Assembly: GCF_003112555.1 (NCBI RefSeq)
Contig: NZ_BEWB01000002.1
Location: 868,001 to 932,000 of the forward strand
Reading direction: 5' to 3'
DNA length: 64,000 nucleotides
Source: Streptomyces coelicoflavus
GTDB taxonomy: Bacteria > Actinomycetota > Actinomycetes > Streptomycetales > Streptomycetaceae
Shown: positions 41,240 through 50,177 of the stretch, one piece after another
How positions within the stretch are numbered: position 1 is the first letter of the stretch
Layout: each line of letters starts with the position of its first letter
Program-made: the position numbers and the translations under genes
Notes under the pieces: generated by a model
Seen by the model: the letters and a program-made list of their open reading frames with translations, nothing else
Database searches by the model: none
What the model was told of the DNA's origin: nothing

Positions 41240-43171
41240 CTAGCGCAGTCCGCCGATCGTCCGCCCGTCGTCCAGCGTGCCCTTCAGCTCGGCCCGGGCG
41301 CCCTGTTCGGCCTTCGCCGTCAGCAGGTTCCCGTCGGCGGAGTCGCTGATACCGCCGGTGGCCTCGATCGACGTCGTGCCCCGGCTGCCCGCGGCCAGCA
41401 GGTACCAGTGCCCGCCCTGCGACTTCCACAGCACCCCGGCCAGCACGTGCGGGTCCCGCTCGCCGCAGGCCGGCACGTCCTGCGCCTTCGCCGCCACCGC
41501 GCCCTGCGCCCCGCCCGGCGTCCGGAACTGCGCCAGCACCCGGGCTCCTCCACCGCGCCAGGTCTCGGCGCGGGTGCACACCCAGTCCCCCGACCCCGTC
41601 CCGTCGGGCAGCGGCTGCGCCGCGAACTCCCAGGCGTTCACCGACCGGACCCCCTGCCCGCGCACCGCGCCCAGCGAACAGGCGTACGGCGCCCAGTCGT
41701 CCAGGGCCTTCGCGCCCGAGGCGTCCTTCGCGGAACCGGGGCGCCCGGTGGTCAGGCGGGCCGGCACCAGCTCGCCCAGGTCGGTCACCACCCGGGTGTC
41801 CGAACCGTCGGTCAGCTCCAGCACGTTCCACGACGTGCACGCGCCGGACTGCTGCTGCACGGGGCTGGCCAGCGGGGACGTCACACCGTCGGTGAGCGTC
41901 AGCTCCCTGGGACCGGAGTCCGGCTCGACCAGATCGCGCGCGGCCACCTCCGTCACCCACGGGGCCGTCAGATAGCGGACGTTCGCGTCGGCCCGGCCCA
42001 GGACCACCGCGGTCGCCGTGGCCCGGCCGGCCCCGTCGGTCCGCGCGAAGTCCAGGGCCGCACCGGCGGAACCGTCCTTCGGCTCGGCGTACCGGACGAG
42101 GCGCAGACCGTCGTGCAGGATCACCACCCGCGCGTTGTCCACGGTGCCCGCGTACAGCAGCTGGGGCGGACCGGCCGGACCGCCGGTCTGGGTGCCCGGC
42201 GTCGCGGACACTCCCACGCTCTCGCCGGGCCGGGCCCAGACGGCCAGGGCACGGCGCAGCAGCTCCTCGTCGCCGGTGAGGTCGCCGCGCGCCGGCCACA
42301 CCGAGAAGTCGGTGCGCGCGGACGTCTCCCACGCGGCGGGCGCGACCCTGCCGAGCTTGCCGGGGTCGAGGGCCGCCTCGGCCGCCGGGTTCCGCGCGTA
42401 GGGCGGGGCGGCGGCACCGTCGGGCCCCCAGCCGTCCCCGGGCAGGCCGAGCAGCGCCGCGCACACCACCAGCGCCGCCCCGGCGACCAGCGCGGCCCTC
42501 GTGTGCTGCCGCCGGCGCAGCAGATCGGTCGGCCTGGCCTGCAACGAGCAGGGGTCGAACTCGGGGGAGTCCAGCAGCCCGTACTGCCCCGGCACCCCGT
42601 CGGCCTCCCGCAGCGCGGCGTCCGCGTCACGGACGCCCGCGGCACGCAGCACCTGGCGCACCCCGTCCTCGGACAGCCGCTCCAGACCGCGCAGCGCGTA
42701 CGCCGCCCGGCCCGGCGCGGAGAGCGCGGCCAGCCGCTGGTCCAGGGCCAGTTCGTCGGCGCCGCCCGAGCGCGGGAAGAGCTTGAGCCCCCGTACCTGC
42801 GGCAGCAGCGGCGGCAGCTGGGACCGCCGGGGCCACGCCCGCCGCCGCAGCGGAAGCCCCGCTTCCAGCGCCGTACGCACCACCCGCAGCCGGACCAGCG
42901 CGTACCCGGGGTCGACCGGGCGGCCGGTGGACTGGGCCGGGATCACCGGGGTCGTCGTCCGGTTCCGGGGCAGGGCGCGCTGGGCCAGGGCGTGCGCGGT
43001 CAGGACACGGCGGCCCCGGCCCAGGCCCGGCGGCAGCACCAGGTAGGCCAGCCGGGCCAGGCGCGGATAGTGCTCGACGAGCGCCGCCTCGGCCTGCTCG
43101 ACGTCGACGACCGGGTCGGCCGAGGGAGCGGAGGACGGTGCGGGGCGCGGGGCGACATCCTGTGGCTGCAC
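41240..43171 (-). CDS. Membrane protein with degenerate sigma-factor-like N-terminus
   Basis: 643 residues. Residues 28-70 (EAALVEHYPRLARLAYLVLP) recall sigma region 2, and about 150-200 (LAALSAPGRAAYALRGLERL followed by SEDGVRQVLRAAGV and a helix) recall sigma region 4 helix-turn-helix, but conserved promoter-melting and minus-35 residues are not evident. A single transmembrane helix follows at about 230-250. The remaining 390 residues are predicted outside and contain four Cys (GACTSW, PYACS, WVCTRAE, VPACGE), so disulfides are likely. The role is unknown. The layout suggests a signalling protein or a relic of an ECF factor fused to a sensor. Confidence 0.75.
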   Translation of the reverse strand: MQPQDVAPRPAPSSAPSADPVVDVEQAEAALVEHYPRLARLAYLVLPPGLGRGRRVLTAHALAQRALPRNRTTTPVIPAQSTGRPVDPGYALVRLRVVRTALEAGLPLRRRAWPRRSQLPPLLPQVRGLKLFPRSGGADELALDQRLAALSAPGRAAYALRGLERLSEDGVRQVLRAAGVRDADAALREADGVPGQYGLLDSPEFDPCSLQARPTDLLRRRQHTRAALVAGAALVVCAALLGLPGDGWGPDGAAAPPYARNPAAEAALDPGKLGRVAPAAWETSARTDFSVWPARGDLTGDEELLRRALAVWARPGESVGVSATPGTQTGGPAGPPQLLYAGTVDNARVVILHDGLRLVRYAEPKDGSAGAALDFARTDGAGRATATAVVLGRADANVRYLTAPWVTEVAARDLVEPDSGPRELTLTDGVTSPLASPVQQQSGACTSWNVLELTDGSDTRVVTDLGELVPARLTTGRPGSAKDASGAKALDDWAPYACSLGAVRGQGVRSVNAWEFAAQPLPDGTGSGDWVCTRAETWRGGGARVLAQFRTPGGAQGAVAAKAQDVPACGERDPHVLAGVLWKSQGGHWYLLAAGSRGTTSIEATGGISDSADGNLLTAKAEQGARAELKGTLDDGRTIGGLR

Positions 43172-43232
43172 GTTCAGCAGAACGAGCGAACGGGGCGATG
43201 GTCACCGTCCGGCCGCGCCGGGCGAGGGCGCG

Positions 43233-43748
43233 CTACTCCTCCTCCGGCTCCACCAGGAGCCGCGCGTAGTTGGCCATCGACCGCTGGTAGCGGGGGAGAT
43301 GGGGCGCCAGCGCGCCGAGTACCAGGGACAGGCCCTCGCGGTCGCGGCCCATGCTCGACAGGCAGAGCGCGAGGCACGCGCGCACGGCGTCGTCCAACTC
43401 GTCCGACGGTGCCAGCAGTTCCGGCGAGAGCAGCTTCACGCCCTCCTCCGGGTGCCCGGTGTTGCGCAGGGAGCTGGAGAGCTGGATCTTCGCCCGGCGC
43501 CCCTTGTACTGGCTGACCTCGCCGAGCCCGCCCGCCAGTGCCTCCCGGTACAGCGGCACGGCCCGGTCGGAGTGGCCCGTGGAGTCCCAGGCGCAGGCCC
43601 GCTCGAACAGGCCGCGGGGGTCGCCCGCGGGCAACTCGTCGGCGAGGGCGTCGACCACCGCCCGGAAGCCGGCGGCGTCCTCCTCGGCGTAGTCGTCGAA
43701 CGCCGCCCAGGCGGCCGTCACGCGCTCTTCCCAGTCCTGTTCCACCAC
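43233..43748 (-). CDS. TPR-like tetratricopeptide protein
   Basis: 171 residues, entirely alpha-helical in appearance, with TPR-type pairs: LFERACAWDSTGHSDRAVPLYREAL, KIQLSSSLRNTGHPEEGVKLL and LALCLSSMGRDREGLSLVLGAL. It belongs to the small tetratricopeptide proteins common in Streptomyces and probably acts as a scaffold. The start is one of two consecutive GTGs (43748 or 43745) with only a weak ribosome site. Divergent from the lipoprotein gene. Confidence 0.78.
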   Translation of the reverse strand: MVEQDWEERVTAAWAAFDDYAEEDAAGFRAVVDALADELPAGDPRGLFERACAWDSTGHSDRAVPLYREALAGGLGEVSQYKGRRAKIQLSSSLRNTGHPEEGVKLLSPELLAPSDELDDAVRACLALCLSSMGRDREGLSLVLGALAPHLPRYQRSMANYARLLVEPEEE

Positions 43749-43880
43749 GCCACTCTCGCACGGCCCCGGCACAAGGGCACCAGCGTTGCTGAGTACTTCG
43801 CCTCCGGCAGCCGTACCGATGGCGAGAGCCCCTCGCGGGGGCTCCGTGCGGCATGTCGCACCAGCGGACCGGAGGAACAC

Positions 43881-44318
43881 ATGAGGCTGACCCGACCACT
43901 GCTCGCGCCGGCCGCCCTGGCGGCGGTCCTGGCGCTGACGGGCTGCGGCGCCGGCGGGGACGGCGGGGCAGCCGTCCCCGAGACGGCGACCGGCAGCCTG
44001 GAACACCTGGCCGCCGAGGCCGAGTGCGCCCCGAACATGCAGACCGACGCCGACACCATCCGCCAGGCCCTCTGCCGCGAGGGCGACGAGAAATACGTCC
44101 TCGCCACCTTCGCCACCGACCGCGGCCAGCGCGAGTGGATCAACACCGCCAAGGACTACGGCGGCTACTACCTCGTCGGCCGCAAATGGGTCGCCGTCGG
44201 CCACGAGGACGTGGTGGCCGGCCTGCGCGGCCGGCTCGGCGGGACCCTGGAACAGGGCGTCCAGCACGGCGGCGGGCACCCGGCCGGGCACGGCGAGCAC
44301 GCCGGACACGGCGGCTGA
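43881..44318 (+). CDS. Small lipoprotein with His/Gly-rich tail
   Basis: 145 residues. GGAGGAA precedes the ATG. Signal peptide with lipobox LALTGC. The mature part has a pair of Cys (AECAPN and ALCRE) and ends in a His-Gly-rich tail with six His in the last 20 residues, a likely metal-binding extension. No family recognised. Upstream, 43826-43844 contains a 7-bp hairpin (GAGCCCC with GGGGCTC) in the leader. Confidence 0.75.
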   Translation: MRLTRPLLAPAALAAVLALTGCGAGGDGGAAVPETATGSLEHLAAEAECAPNMQTDADTIRQALCREGDEKYVLATFATDRGQREWINTAKDYGGYYLVGRKWVAVGHEDVVAGLRGRLGGTLEQGVQHGGGHPAGHGEHAGHGG

Positions 44319-44339
44319 CCGGACGCACGGGAACACCAG

Positions 44340-44378
44340 GAGGGCCGGTGACGGATCCGATCTCCGTCACCGGCCCTC
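44340..44378. terminator. Strong bidirectional terminator between lipoprotein and DUF1996 genes
   Basis: A perfect 16-bp stem (44340-44355 with 44363-44378; arm starts GAGGGCCGGTGACGG) and a 7-nt loop lie between two convergent stops. Confidence 0.85.
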
Positions 44379-44402
44379 TCCCGGCTCAACGACCCCCCGT
44401 CG

Positions 44403-45899
44403 CTACTGGCAGTCCTCGCCGCGGTTGATGCAGTCGACCACCTCGTTCATCAGGTCCTCGTCCATGACGTTGATGAAGTCGTTGTGATCGGTGATCGGCT
44501 TGTGCAACTGCTCCGGGAAGCTGTCCACCGCGTAAGGGTTCTGCACCTGGCCGTTCTCGACGGTCGGGGTGGGGATGTCGTACGCGAGGCGGATCTGGAG
44601 CTGGGGGACGGCCTGGAAGCCGTTCGGGCAGCTGCCGTCCTCCTGGACGAACGCCATGTGGTCCCGGTGGTTGGCGCTGTCGATGTTCTGGCCGTCCCAG
44701 CAGCTCTGGAAGTTGGTCGTCCGCAGCACCTGGCTGCCGTCGGGGCACAGCGGGTACTTGTCCGTCACCTGCCGGTCCTCGAAGCCCGAGCAGCTCCACG
44801 AGGTGTTGGCGTTGGCGTCGCCGTTGGTGAAGGACTTGGCGTCACCGGTGATGATCCGCAGGAACTTCGGCATCGCGACCACGTCGCCCTGCCGGCTGCC
44901 GACGAACTGGATCCGGGCCTCGGCGGGCTTGAGGATCTTGCCGATGTTGCCCTCGGCGCCACCGCCCTGGTCGTTCGCGTCGAACTCCTGCGTACCGTCC
45001 TGGAGGCGCAGCACCGGCCAGTAGTACGTGGACTTGTCGCCCTGGTTCTGGCAGGAGGTGTCCGCGTTCGCCAGGTCCTCGTCGCTGGAGAAGGCGTCGT
45101 TGTCCTGGTTGCCGACGTAGTCGTGCGTGTGGTGCGCGCCGTTGTCGACACCCGGGGCGGCGATCAGGTTGTCGCTGTTGAACAGGTTGTTCTCGTTGAC
45201 GCCGCAGTCGGTGGTGAAGGTGCCGGTGGAGCCGCCGTCGCCGTCGGCGGCCAGGCCGTTGCGGCTGTCGCGGGTGTTCGGCCGGACGTCGTTGATGTCG
45301 ACGAAGTCCTCGGCGACCGGGCCCGCGACACCGTTGCCGTTGTCGTCGCCGCCGTCGCCGTCGCCGCCCTGGTTCTGGCCGTCGTCCATCTGGCCGTCGC
45401 CGTTCTGGCCGTCGCCGTTCTGCATCTGGTCCGCGGGGCGGCCCTGGCACGCGGCCAGCTCGTCCAGGTTGTCGTCGGCCTTGCCGCCGGCCCGGTTGAT
45501 CTCCAGCTGGATCCGGTCGATGATCGCCTTCCGCCGGTCCTTGAGCGGGCCGAGGATGGAGTTCTGCACGAACTGCGCGTCACCCGCCTGCGCCCGCCGT
45601 GTGGTGGCCAGGCGCTGGTAGGCGTTGGTGATCTGGCTGTCCATCGTGGCCAGTTCGCCGTCCACCTCCCCGCGCGCCCGGTCCGGCACGTCCCGGATCT
45701 GCTGACCGACGTCGGGGCAGTCGATCGTCGCCACCTGCGCGGCGGCCGACCGGGTCCGGTTGTGGCCCGAATGATCCTCGTGCGCCGAAGCGTAGAAGTT
45801 GGCCCAGACCAGCCCGCCCCCGCCGACCGTCAGGGCCGCCGCCCCGGCAACGATCTTGGTGGCCAGCGGCATACGGCGTTTTCTCGTGTTGCGTCCCAT
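44403..45899 (-). CDS. Secreted DUF1996 protein
   Basis: 498 residues. A basic start ([15 protein letters not shown]) and one hydrophobic helix act as signal or anchor. A helical region and a low-complexity Asp/Gly/Gln/Asn-rich linker (about 170-210, with NGDGQ-type repeats) lead to the DUF1996 domain (about 215-498), seen in [46 protein letters not shown] and the final Cys-rich end. DUF1996 is shared with fungal secreted proteins of unknown enzymatic role. Start at 45899 with AGAGGAG upstream. Confidence 0.88.
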   Translation of the reverse strand: MGRNTRKRRMPLATKIVAGAAALTVGGGGLVWANFYASAHEDHSGHNRTRSAAAQVATIDCPDVGQQIRDVPDRARGEVDGELATMDSQITNAYQRLATTRRAQAGDAQFVQNSILGPLKDRRKAIIDRIQLEINRAGGKADDNLDELAACQGRPADQMQNGDGQNGDGQMDDGQNQGGDGDGGDDNGNGVAGPVAEDFVDINDVRPNTRDSRNGLAADGDGGSTGTFTTDCGVNENNLFNSDNLIAAPGVDNGAHHTHDYVGNQDNDAFSSDEDLANADTSCQNQGDKSTYYWPVLRLQDGTQEFDANDQGGGAEGNIGKILKPAEARIQFVGSRQGDVVAMPKFLRIITGDAKSFTNGDANANTSWSCSGFEDRQVTDKYPLCPDGSQVLRTTNFQSCWDGQNIDSANHRDHMAFVQEDGSCPNGFQAVPQLQIRLAYDIPTPTVENGQVQNPYAVDSFPEQLHKPITDHNDFINVMDEDLMNEVVDCINRGEDCQ

Positions 45900-46059
45900 G
45901 GAACTCCTCTGAACTTCCTTGCGGAGGCATCGCTTGCGGGGCATCGAGGGCGCCCGACAGGGGTGAAGCGGCTCCCATCCATACGGAAGCCGCTCCGGAG
46001 GTGTTCACCCGTAGGGGGAATTGCTGGGTCCCGTGGGACGTGCGGGACCCGAGAGGAGG

Positions 46060-46713
46060 TCAGCGGCCGCGGTCCAGATACGCGAGAACGGCCAGCACAC
46101 GGCGGTTGTCGTCGTCCGAGACCTCGAGGCTCAGCTTGGTGAAGATGTTCGCCGTGTGTTTCGCGATCGCCCGCTCCGTGACGACGAGCTTGCCGGCGAT
46201 CGCCGCGTTGGTCCGGCCCTGCGCCATCAGCTCCAGCACCTCCAGCTCGCGGGGGGTCAGCCGCTCCAGCGGCCGGTCCTCCGCCGCCCGCCGGCTCAGC
46301 AACTGCTGGATGACCTGCGGGTCCATCGCCGTACCGCCACCCGCCACCCGCCGTACGGCGTCGATGAACTGCTCCGCGTCGAACACCCGGTCCTTCAGCA
46401 GGTACCCCACCCCGCCGCTCCCGTCGGCCAGCAGCTCGCGCGCGTACAGCTGTTCCACGTGCTGGGAGAGGACGAGCACCGGCAGCCCGGGCCGGTCGCG
46501 CCGGGCCTGGAGCGCGCACTGAAGGCCCTCGTCGGTGAGCGTGGGCGGCAGCCGGACGTCGACCACGGCGACGTCCGGCTCCAGTTCGGCCAGGGCCCGG
46601 GACAGCTCGGGGCCGGTCTCGACGGCCGCCGCGATCTCGAAGTCGTGGGCCTCCAGGAGCCGGACCAGTCCGTCGCGCAGCAGGAACAGGTCTTCGGCTA
46701 GGACAACGCGCAA
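46060..46713 (-). CDS. NarL/LuxR-family response regulator
   Basis: 217 residues. Receiver domain with acidic pocket (AED around residue 8), phosphoacceptor Asp52 (AVVDVRLP) and Lys107 (YLLKD), followed by a LuxR helix-turn-helix (LTPRELEVLELMAQGRTNAAIAGKLVVTERAIAKHTANIFTKL). Partner of the histidine kinase whose 3' end overlaps its start by 16 bases. Targets are unknown. Confidence 0.93.
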   Translation of the reverse strand: MRVVLAEDLFLLRDGLVRLLEAHDFEIAAAVETGPELSRALAELEPDVAVVDVRLPPTLTDEGLQCALQARRDRPGLPVLVLSQHVEQLYARELLADGSGGVGYLLKDRVFDAEQFIDAVRRVAGGGTAMDPQVIQQLLSRRAAEDRPLERLTPRELEVLELMAQGRTNAAIAGKLVVTERAIAKHTANIFTKLSLEVSDDDNRRVLAVLAYLDRGR

Positions 46714-47987
46714 GGGATCTCCATGGTGACCATGGTGGGGCCGCCGGCGGGCGAGCCGACGGCCAGGACACCGTCGAATGTACCGAGCCGCCGTTCCACC
46801 CCGGCCAGGCCCGAACCCGCCCCGATCACGGCGCCGCCCTTGCCGTTGTCGGTGACGGAGACGCGCAGCCGGCCGTCCTCGTGGTGCATGTCGATCCAGA
46901 TCCGGTCGGCACCGGAGTGCTTCACGGCGTTGGTGAGGATCTCGCTGACCGCGAAGTACGCGGCCGCCTCCACCGGGGCGTCGGCACGGCCGGTCAGGTC
47001 CACGTCGACCTCCGAGGCGACGGGCAGCCGCAGCGCCAGCGCGCGCACCGCGTCGCCCAGGCCGCGTTCGGCGAGCACCGGCGGGTGGATGCCGCGGACG
47101 AGTTCACGCAGCTCGGTCAGGGCGTCGGCGGAGGACCGGCGGGCCTGGGCGAGCAGTTCCCTGGCCTTCGCCGGGTCCTTCTCCAGCAGCGCCTCGATGG
47201 TGCCCAGGTCCATGCCCATGGCGACCAGCCGGGCCTGCGCCCCGTCGTGCAGGTCCCGTTCGATGCGGCGCAGCTCGGCGGCGGAGGTGTCGACGGCGTC
47301 ACGCCGGGTCTCGGTCAGGACCCGCACCCGCTCGGCCAGTTCGCCCTGGCCCGAGTTGAGCATCGCGCTCGTGAGCCGGAAGTGGGCCTGGAGCACGAGC
47401 GGAGAGAGCCGTACGGCGGCGACGAGGAGGACGGCGCCCAGGGCGGCGGCGTAGAGCGCGGTGGTCTGGTCGGTCACGGGCACGAAGCCGTACCAGTAGG
47501 TGTCGTCCCAGGCCCGCCACAGCCCGGCCGCGATCACGAACCCCTCCAGCGCGTAGACCGGCAGCGCGAAGGCCAGCAGCGCGGTGACGAAGCCCGCGGT
47601 CATGTCGACCGGGAGCCAGCGGAAGTCCCGCCAGGTCGCGGGGTCACCGAGCATCCCGAAGGTGCGCGTCCACGGGTTGGCGTCCGCGGGCAGCGGCCGG
47701 TAGGCCCGCTGGATCCGCTCCCCGCCCCACTCGGCGGCGAGCACCCGCCGCCAGTCCGCGAACATCCGCACGCCGGTCAGCACCCAGGGTGTGGTGACGA
47801 TGCCGATCCCGATCGGGACGAGGGCGACGGACACGAGGGTCAGGCAGAAGCAGACCACCGCGATGGGCAGGGAGACGAACGTCAGTGCCAGTCCCCGCAC
47901 GGCCGACAGCGCCGCACGCCGCGTCCGCGTCCGCGTTCGCTCCGCTGGTCCTGCCTGCCGTGTGCCGCTCTTCGTCTCGATGCTCAT
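46698..47987 (-). CDS. Sensor histidine kinase, NarL-partner type
   Basis: 429 residues. The N-terminal half has four or more transmembrane helices in a sensor domain of the kind often called DUF/YdfH-like (about 30-200). HisKA_3 carries the phosphoacceptor His247 (IERDLHDGAQARL), and the HATPase domain has FAVSEILTNAVKHSGA (N box) and VTDNGKGG (G box), ending with GLAGVERRLGTFDG. It has no large outside loop, so it probably senses a membrane-related signal. Translationally overlapped with the response regulator. Start at ATG 47987. Confidence 0.92.
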   Translation of the reverse strand: MSIETKSGTRQAGPAERTRTRTRRAALSAVRGLALTFVSLPIAVVCFCLTLVSVALVPIGIGIVTTPWVLTGVRMFADWRRVLAAEWGGERIQRAYRPLPADANPWTRTFGMLGDPATWRDFRWLPVDMTAGFVTALLAFALPVYALEGFVIAAGLWRAWDDTYWYGFVPVTDQTTALYAAALGAVLLVAAVRLSPLVLQAHFRLTSAMLNSGQGELAERVRVLTETRRDAVDTSAAELRRIERDLHDGAQARLVAMGMDLGTIEALLEKDPAKARELLAQARRSSADALTELRELVRGIHPPVLAERGLGDAVRALALRLPVASEVDVDLTGRADAPVEAAAYFAVSEILTNAVKHSGADRIWIDMHHEDGRLRVSVTDNGKGGAVIGAGSGLAGVERRLGTFDGVLAVGSPAGGPTMVTMEIPCALS

Positions 47988-48039
47988 GGCATCAGTCTCG
48001 CCGAGGCGACGGCGCGGGGCACTGGGCCGGGCACCCCGG

Positions 48040-49080
48040 TCAGGGGGTGTTGCCAGGTACACCACCGCCGGGCCCGCCGGCGCCGGCCGCCAGGACCTCC
48101 GCCTCCGTCTCCGGGTCCAGGCCGACCGGTGGCCGGTCGGGGCGCCGGGGTGCCGTGCCGCCGATGCTCCGCAGCCAGGCCCAGGTGTCGGCCACGGTGT
48201 CCTCGACGGGCCGGCACGTGAGCCCCGTCGCCAGGGCCCGCGAGACGTCCGCCGTGTGCAGGGCGTCGTGCAGGTCGCTGCCCGGAGGAGTCCACACCGG
48301 CAACTGCACCCAGGGCTCGATGCCGGCGGCGAGGACGGTCCCGGGGTCGGTCCAGCGCAGCTCCGCCGTGCCGCCCGTGACCGCCGCGCAGGCGTCGAGC
48401 AGTCCGCCCATGGTGGTGTGCCCCGGCGGGGAGACCAGGTTGTACGGTCCGCCCAGCTCCCGCTCCACCGCGCCGAGCGTCCAGTCGGCGAGGTCGCGGA
48501 CGTCGATGTACTGCACGGGCAGCTCGCGCGGGCCCGGTGCGAGGACGGGCCCGCCGCGGGCGACGCGGTCCAGCCACCACGGCAGCCGGCCGATGTTCTC
48601 GTACGGGCCGAGGATCAGCCCGGCCCGGACGAGAACCGAGCGGTCCGCGCCGAAGGCGTCCGAGACGGCCAGCTCCCCGCCCCGCTTGTCCCGGGCGTAG
48701 TCGCTCTGCCCGGCGTCCGCCGAGGCGCCCTCGACGAGCGGGGCGTCCTCGGCGCACCCGGCGGGCGGGGGCCAGGCGTACACCGAGCGGCTCGACACGT
48801 ACACGTACCGTCCGGCGCGGTCCCGCAGCAGCCGCGCCGCGTCCCGTACCGCGCGGGGCGCCGCCGACCAGGTGTCGACGACGGCGTCCCACGTGTCCGC
48901 CGCCCCGGCCAGGGCGGTGAGCCCGTCGGGCGCGGTGCGGTCGCCGTGCAGCGCCCGCGCTCCGGGCGGCGGGGCATGCCGTCCGCGGTGCAGGACGGTC
49001 ACCTCCCAGCCCCGGTCGAGGGCCGCCTCGACCACGGCCCGCCCCACGAACTCCGTACCGCCCAGCACCAGTAGTCTCAT
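48040..49080 (-). CDS. NAD-dependent epimerase/dehydratase (extended SDR)
   Basis: 346 residues with a Rossmann fold: MRLLVLGGTEFVGRAVVEAAL (G-x-x-G-x-x-G), VSSRSVY and the catalytic region SDYARDKRGGEL with Tyr-x-x-x-Lys (YARDK). It resembles the reductase/isomerase group related to plant chloroplast stem-loop-binding proteins. Substrate unknown. Start at 49080 preferred over ATG 49089 because the Rossmann strand begins at once. It lies on the same strand as the two-component genes, and its stop falls 52 bp before the kinase ATG. Confidence 0.85.
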   Translation of the reverse strand: MRLLVLGGTEFVGRAVVEAALDRGWEVTVLHRGRHAPPPGARALHGDRTAPDGLTALAGAADTWDAVVDTWSAAPRAVRDAARLLRDRAGRYVYVSSRSVYAWPPPAGCAEDAPLVEGASADAGQSDYARDKRGGELAVSDAFGADRSVLVRAGLILGPYENIGRLPWWLDRVARGGPVLAPGPRELPVQYIDVRDLADWTLGAVERELGGPYNLVSPPGHTTMGGLLDACAAVTGGTAELRWTDPGTVLAAGIEPWVQLPVWTPPGSDLHDALHTADVSRALATGLTCRPVEDTVADTWAWLRSIGGTAPRRPDRPPVGLDPETEAEVLAAGAGGPGGGVPGNTP

Positions 49081-49190
49081 GCCGGTCACTGTGCCGGGTG
49101 CGGCGGCCGCGGGGAACGGGTCTCTGCCGTCGGCAGACGGACGCAGCGGCTCGACGGGTCCCCGCCTCGGCGGCTCAGTGACTCGATGGC

Positions 49191-49226
49191 TCCGTGGGTT
49201 CCGTGGATTCCGTGGGTTCCGTGGGC
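49191..49226. repeat. Four 9-bp tandem units abutting the winged-helix stop
   Basis: TCCGTGGGT, TCCGTGGAT, TCCGTGGGT and TCCGTGGGC run without gaps up to the stop codon of the regulator on the minus strand. A slippage-prone microsatellite outside the coding region. Confidence 0.7.
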
Positions 49227-49838
49227 TCAGCGGCCGGTGGGCGGCGTGTACTTGTAGCCGACGCGCCGTACCGTCTGGATCGTCCGCCGGTGTTCCGCGC
49301 CGAGCTTCCGGCGCAGCCGCGCCACGTGCACGTCGACGGTGCGGCCGTCACCCACGTGTCCGTAGCCCCACACCGTGGTGACCAGCTGGTCGCGGGTGTG
49401 CACCCGGTGCGGATGGGTGACGAGGTGGGCCAGCAGTTCGAACTCCAGGTAGGTCAGGTCGAGGTCGCGTCCGTCCACGGCGGCGGTGCGTCGTGCGGGG
49501 TCGATCCGGACGAGTGGGTTCTCCGCCCGGCCCCCGCTGCGGTCCGGGGCCGGGTCCGAGCCCGGGGCCGGGCCCGGGTCAGGAGCCGGGTCCAGGAACG
49601 GCGGCTGCTGGTCGGCGGGGACGAGCACGAGGTAGCCGACCATCGGCGGGTGTCCCGGCAGGGCCGGCAGGGTGTGCGGCGGCGCGGGCAGCCAGGTGGC
49701 GCCCGGTGGCAGCAGGTCCGCGACGTCCGGCGCCTCGCCCGGGGCGACGGCGCGCAGCCGGTGCCGGGTGCCGGTGGAGTCGGGAGGGGCGGTGGGGGAG
49801 CCGAGGGTGACGGTGGACAGGGAACGGGTGGTCGCCAT
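49227..49838 (-). CDS. Orphan OmpR-type winged-helix transcriptional regulator
   Basis: 203 residues. The C-terminal 95 form a Trans_reg_C winged helix (LDLTYLEFELLAHLVTHPHRVHTRDQLVTTVWGYG, VDVHVARLRRKLGAEHRRTIQTVRRVGYKY). The N-terminal 100 are not a receiver domain: there is no acidic pocket or phosphorylation Asp, and a Pro/Asp/Gly-rich run links the two. Such one-domain regulators are known in Streptomyces. Upstream on the same strand lies a 40-codon mini-ORF with tandem Cys codons that may control it. No partner kinase is near. Confidence 0.85.
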   Translation of the reverse strand: MATTRSLSTVTLGSPTAPPDSTGTRHRLRAVAPGEAPDVADLLPPGATWLPAPPHTLPALPGHPPMVGYLVLVPADQQPPFLDPAPDPGPAPGSDPAPDRSGGRAENPLVRIDPARRTAAVDGRDLDLTYLEFELLAHLVTHPHRVHTRDQLVTTVWGYGHVGDGRTVDVHVARLRRKLGAEHRRTIQTVRRVGYKYTPPTGR

Positions 49839-49967
49839 GAGACGTCAGCTCTTTCGCGCGTGAGTTCGTCGGGAGGGGCGACGGGCGCGAGTTCGTGGTC
49901 GGGCGCGTCGCGGGACGTACGTCGTGCGCACCGGCGGCAGGCGCGGAAGGCCTGTGAGATACGGCTT

Positions 49968-50090
49968 CTAGCGGGCCGGCGCGATCGTCGCGCGGCAACA
50001 CACCCGGTCGAAGTCGTCGTGCTGACGGGAGGGCCAGAAGGGCTCGAGGTCACGGCGACCCGTCGCTGCGTACTTCCGGAAGCCGACCAT
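49968..50090 (-). CDS. 40-residue mini-ORF with tandem Cys codons (candidate leader peptide)
   Basis: An uninterrupted frame from ATG 50090 to TAG 49968. Its middle reads SRQHDDFDRVCCRATIAPAR, which resembles the R-x-H-x-D-x-x-R-V and late-Cys pattern of the small putative leader peptides that precede sulfur-related operons in Streptomyces. Codons 31 and 32 are TGT-TGC. Directly after them (49975-49996) the RNA can fold into a hairpin of nine pairs with one bulge, overlapping the last codons. The winged-helix gene follows 129 bp later on the same strand. The ribosome site is weak. Either a real short protein or an attenuator. Confidence 0.45.
   Translation of the reverse strand: MVGFRKYAATGRRDLEPFWPSRQHDDFDRVCCRATIAPAR
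49975..49996 (-). promoter_or_regulatory. Hairpin overlapping the end of the Cys-Cys mini-ORF
   Basis: GCC, one bulged base and GCGCGA (49975-49984) pair with TCGCGCGGC (49988-49996) around a TCG loop. A ribosome paused on the two Cys codons (49995-50000) would cover it, an arrangement suited to attenuation. Confidence 0.4.
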
Positions 50091-50177
50091 GGGCTCATTG
50101 AAGCAGACGGCGGCGGGGGAGAGGAGGGTCCTCTCAGTGCGTGGACGCCGACCGCCCGGAACCAGCCGCCGGACCGG

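Larger units (their letters stand above)
49839..50177. other. 339-bp gap between winged-helix and DUF6891 genes
   Basis: Apart from the 40-codon mini-ORF (49968-50090) it contains only the leader of the winged-helix gene, about 130 bp after the mini-ORF stop, and the region that should hold the promoter. I saw no other gene or long repeat. Confidence 0.5.
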
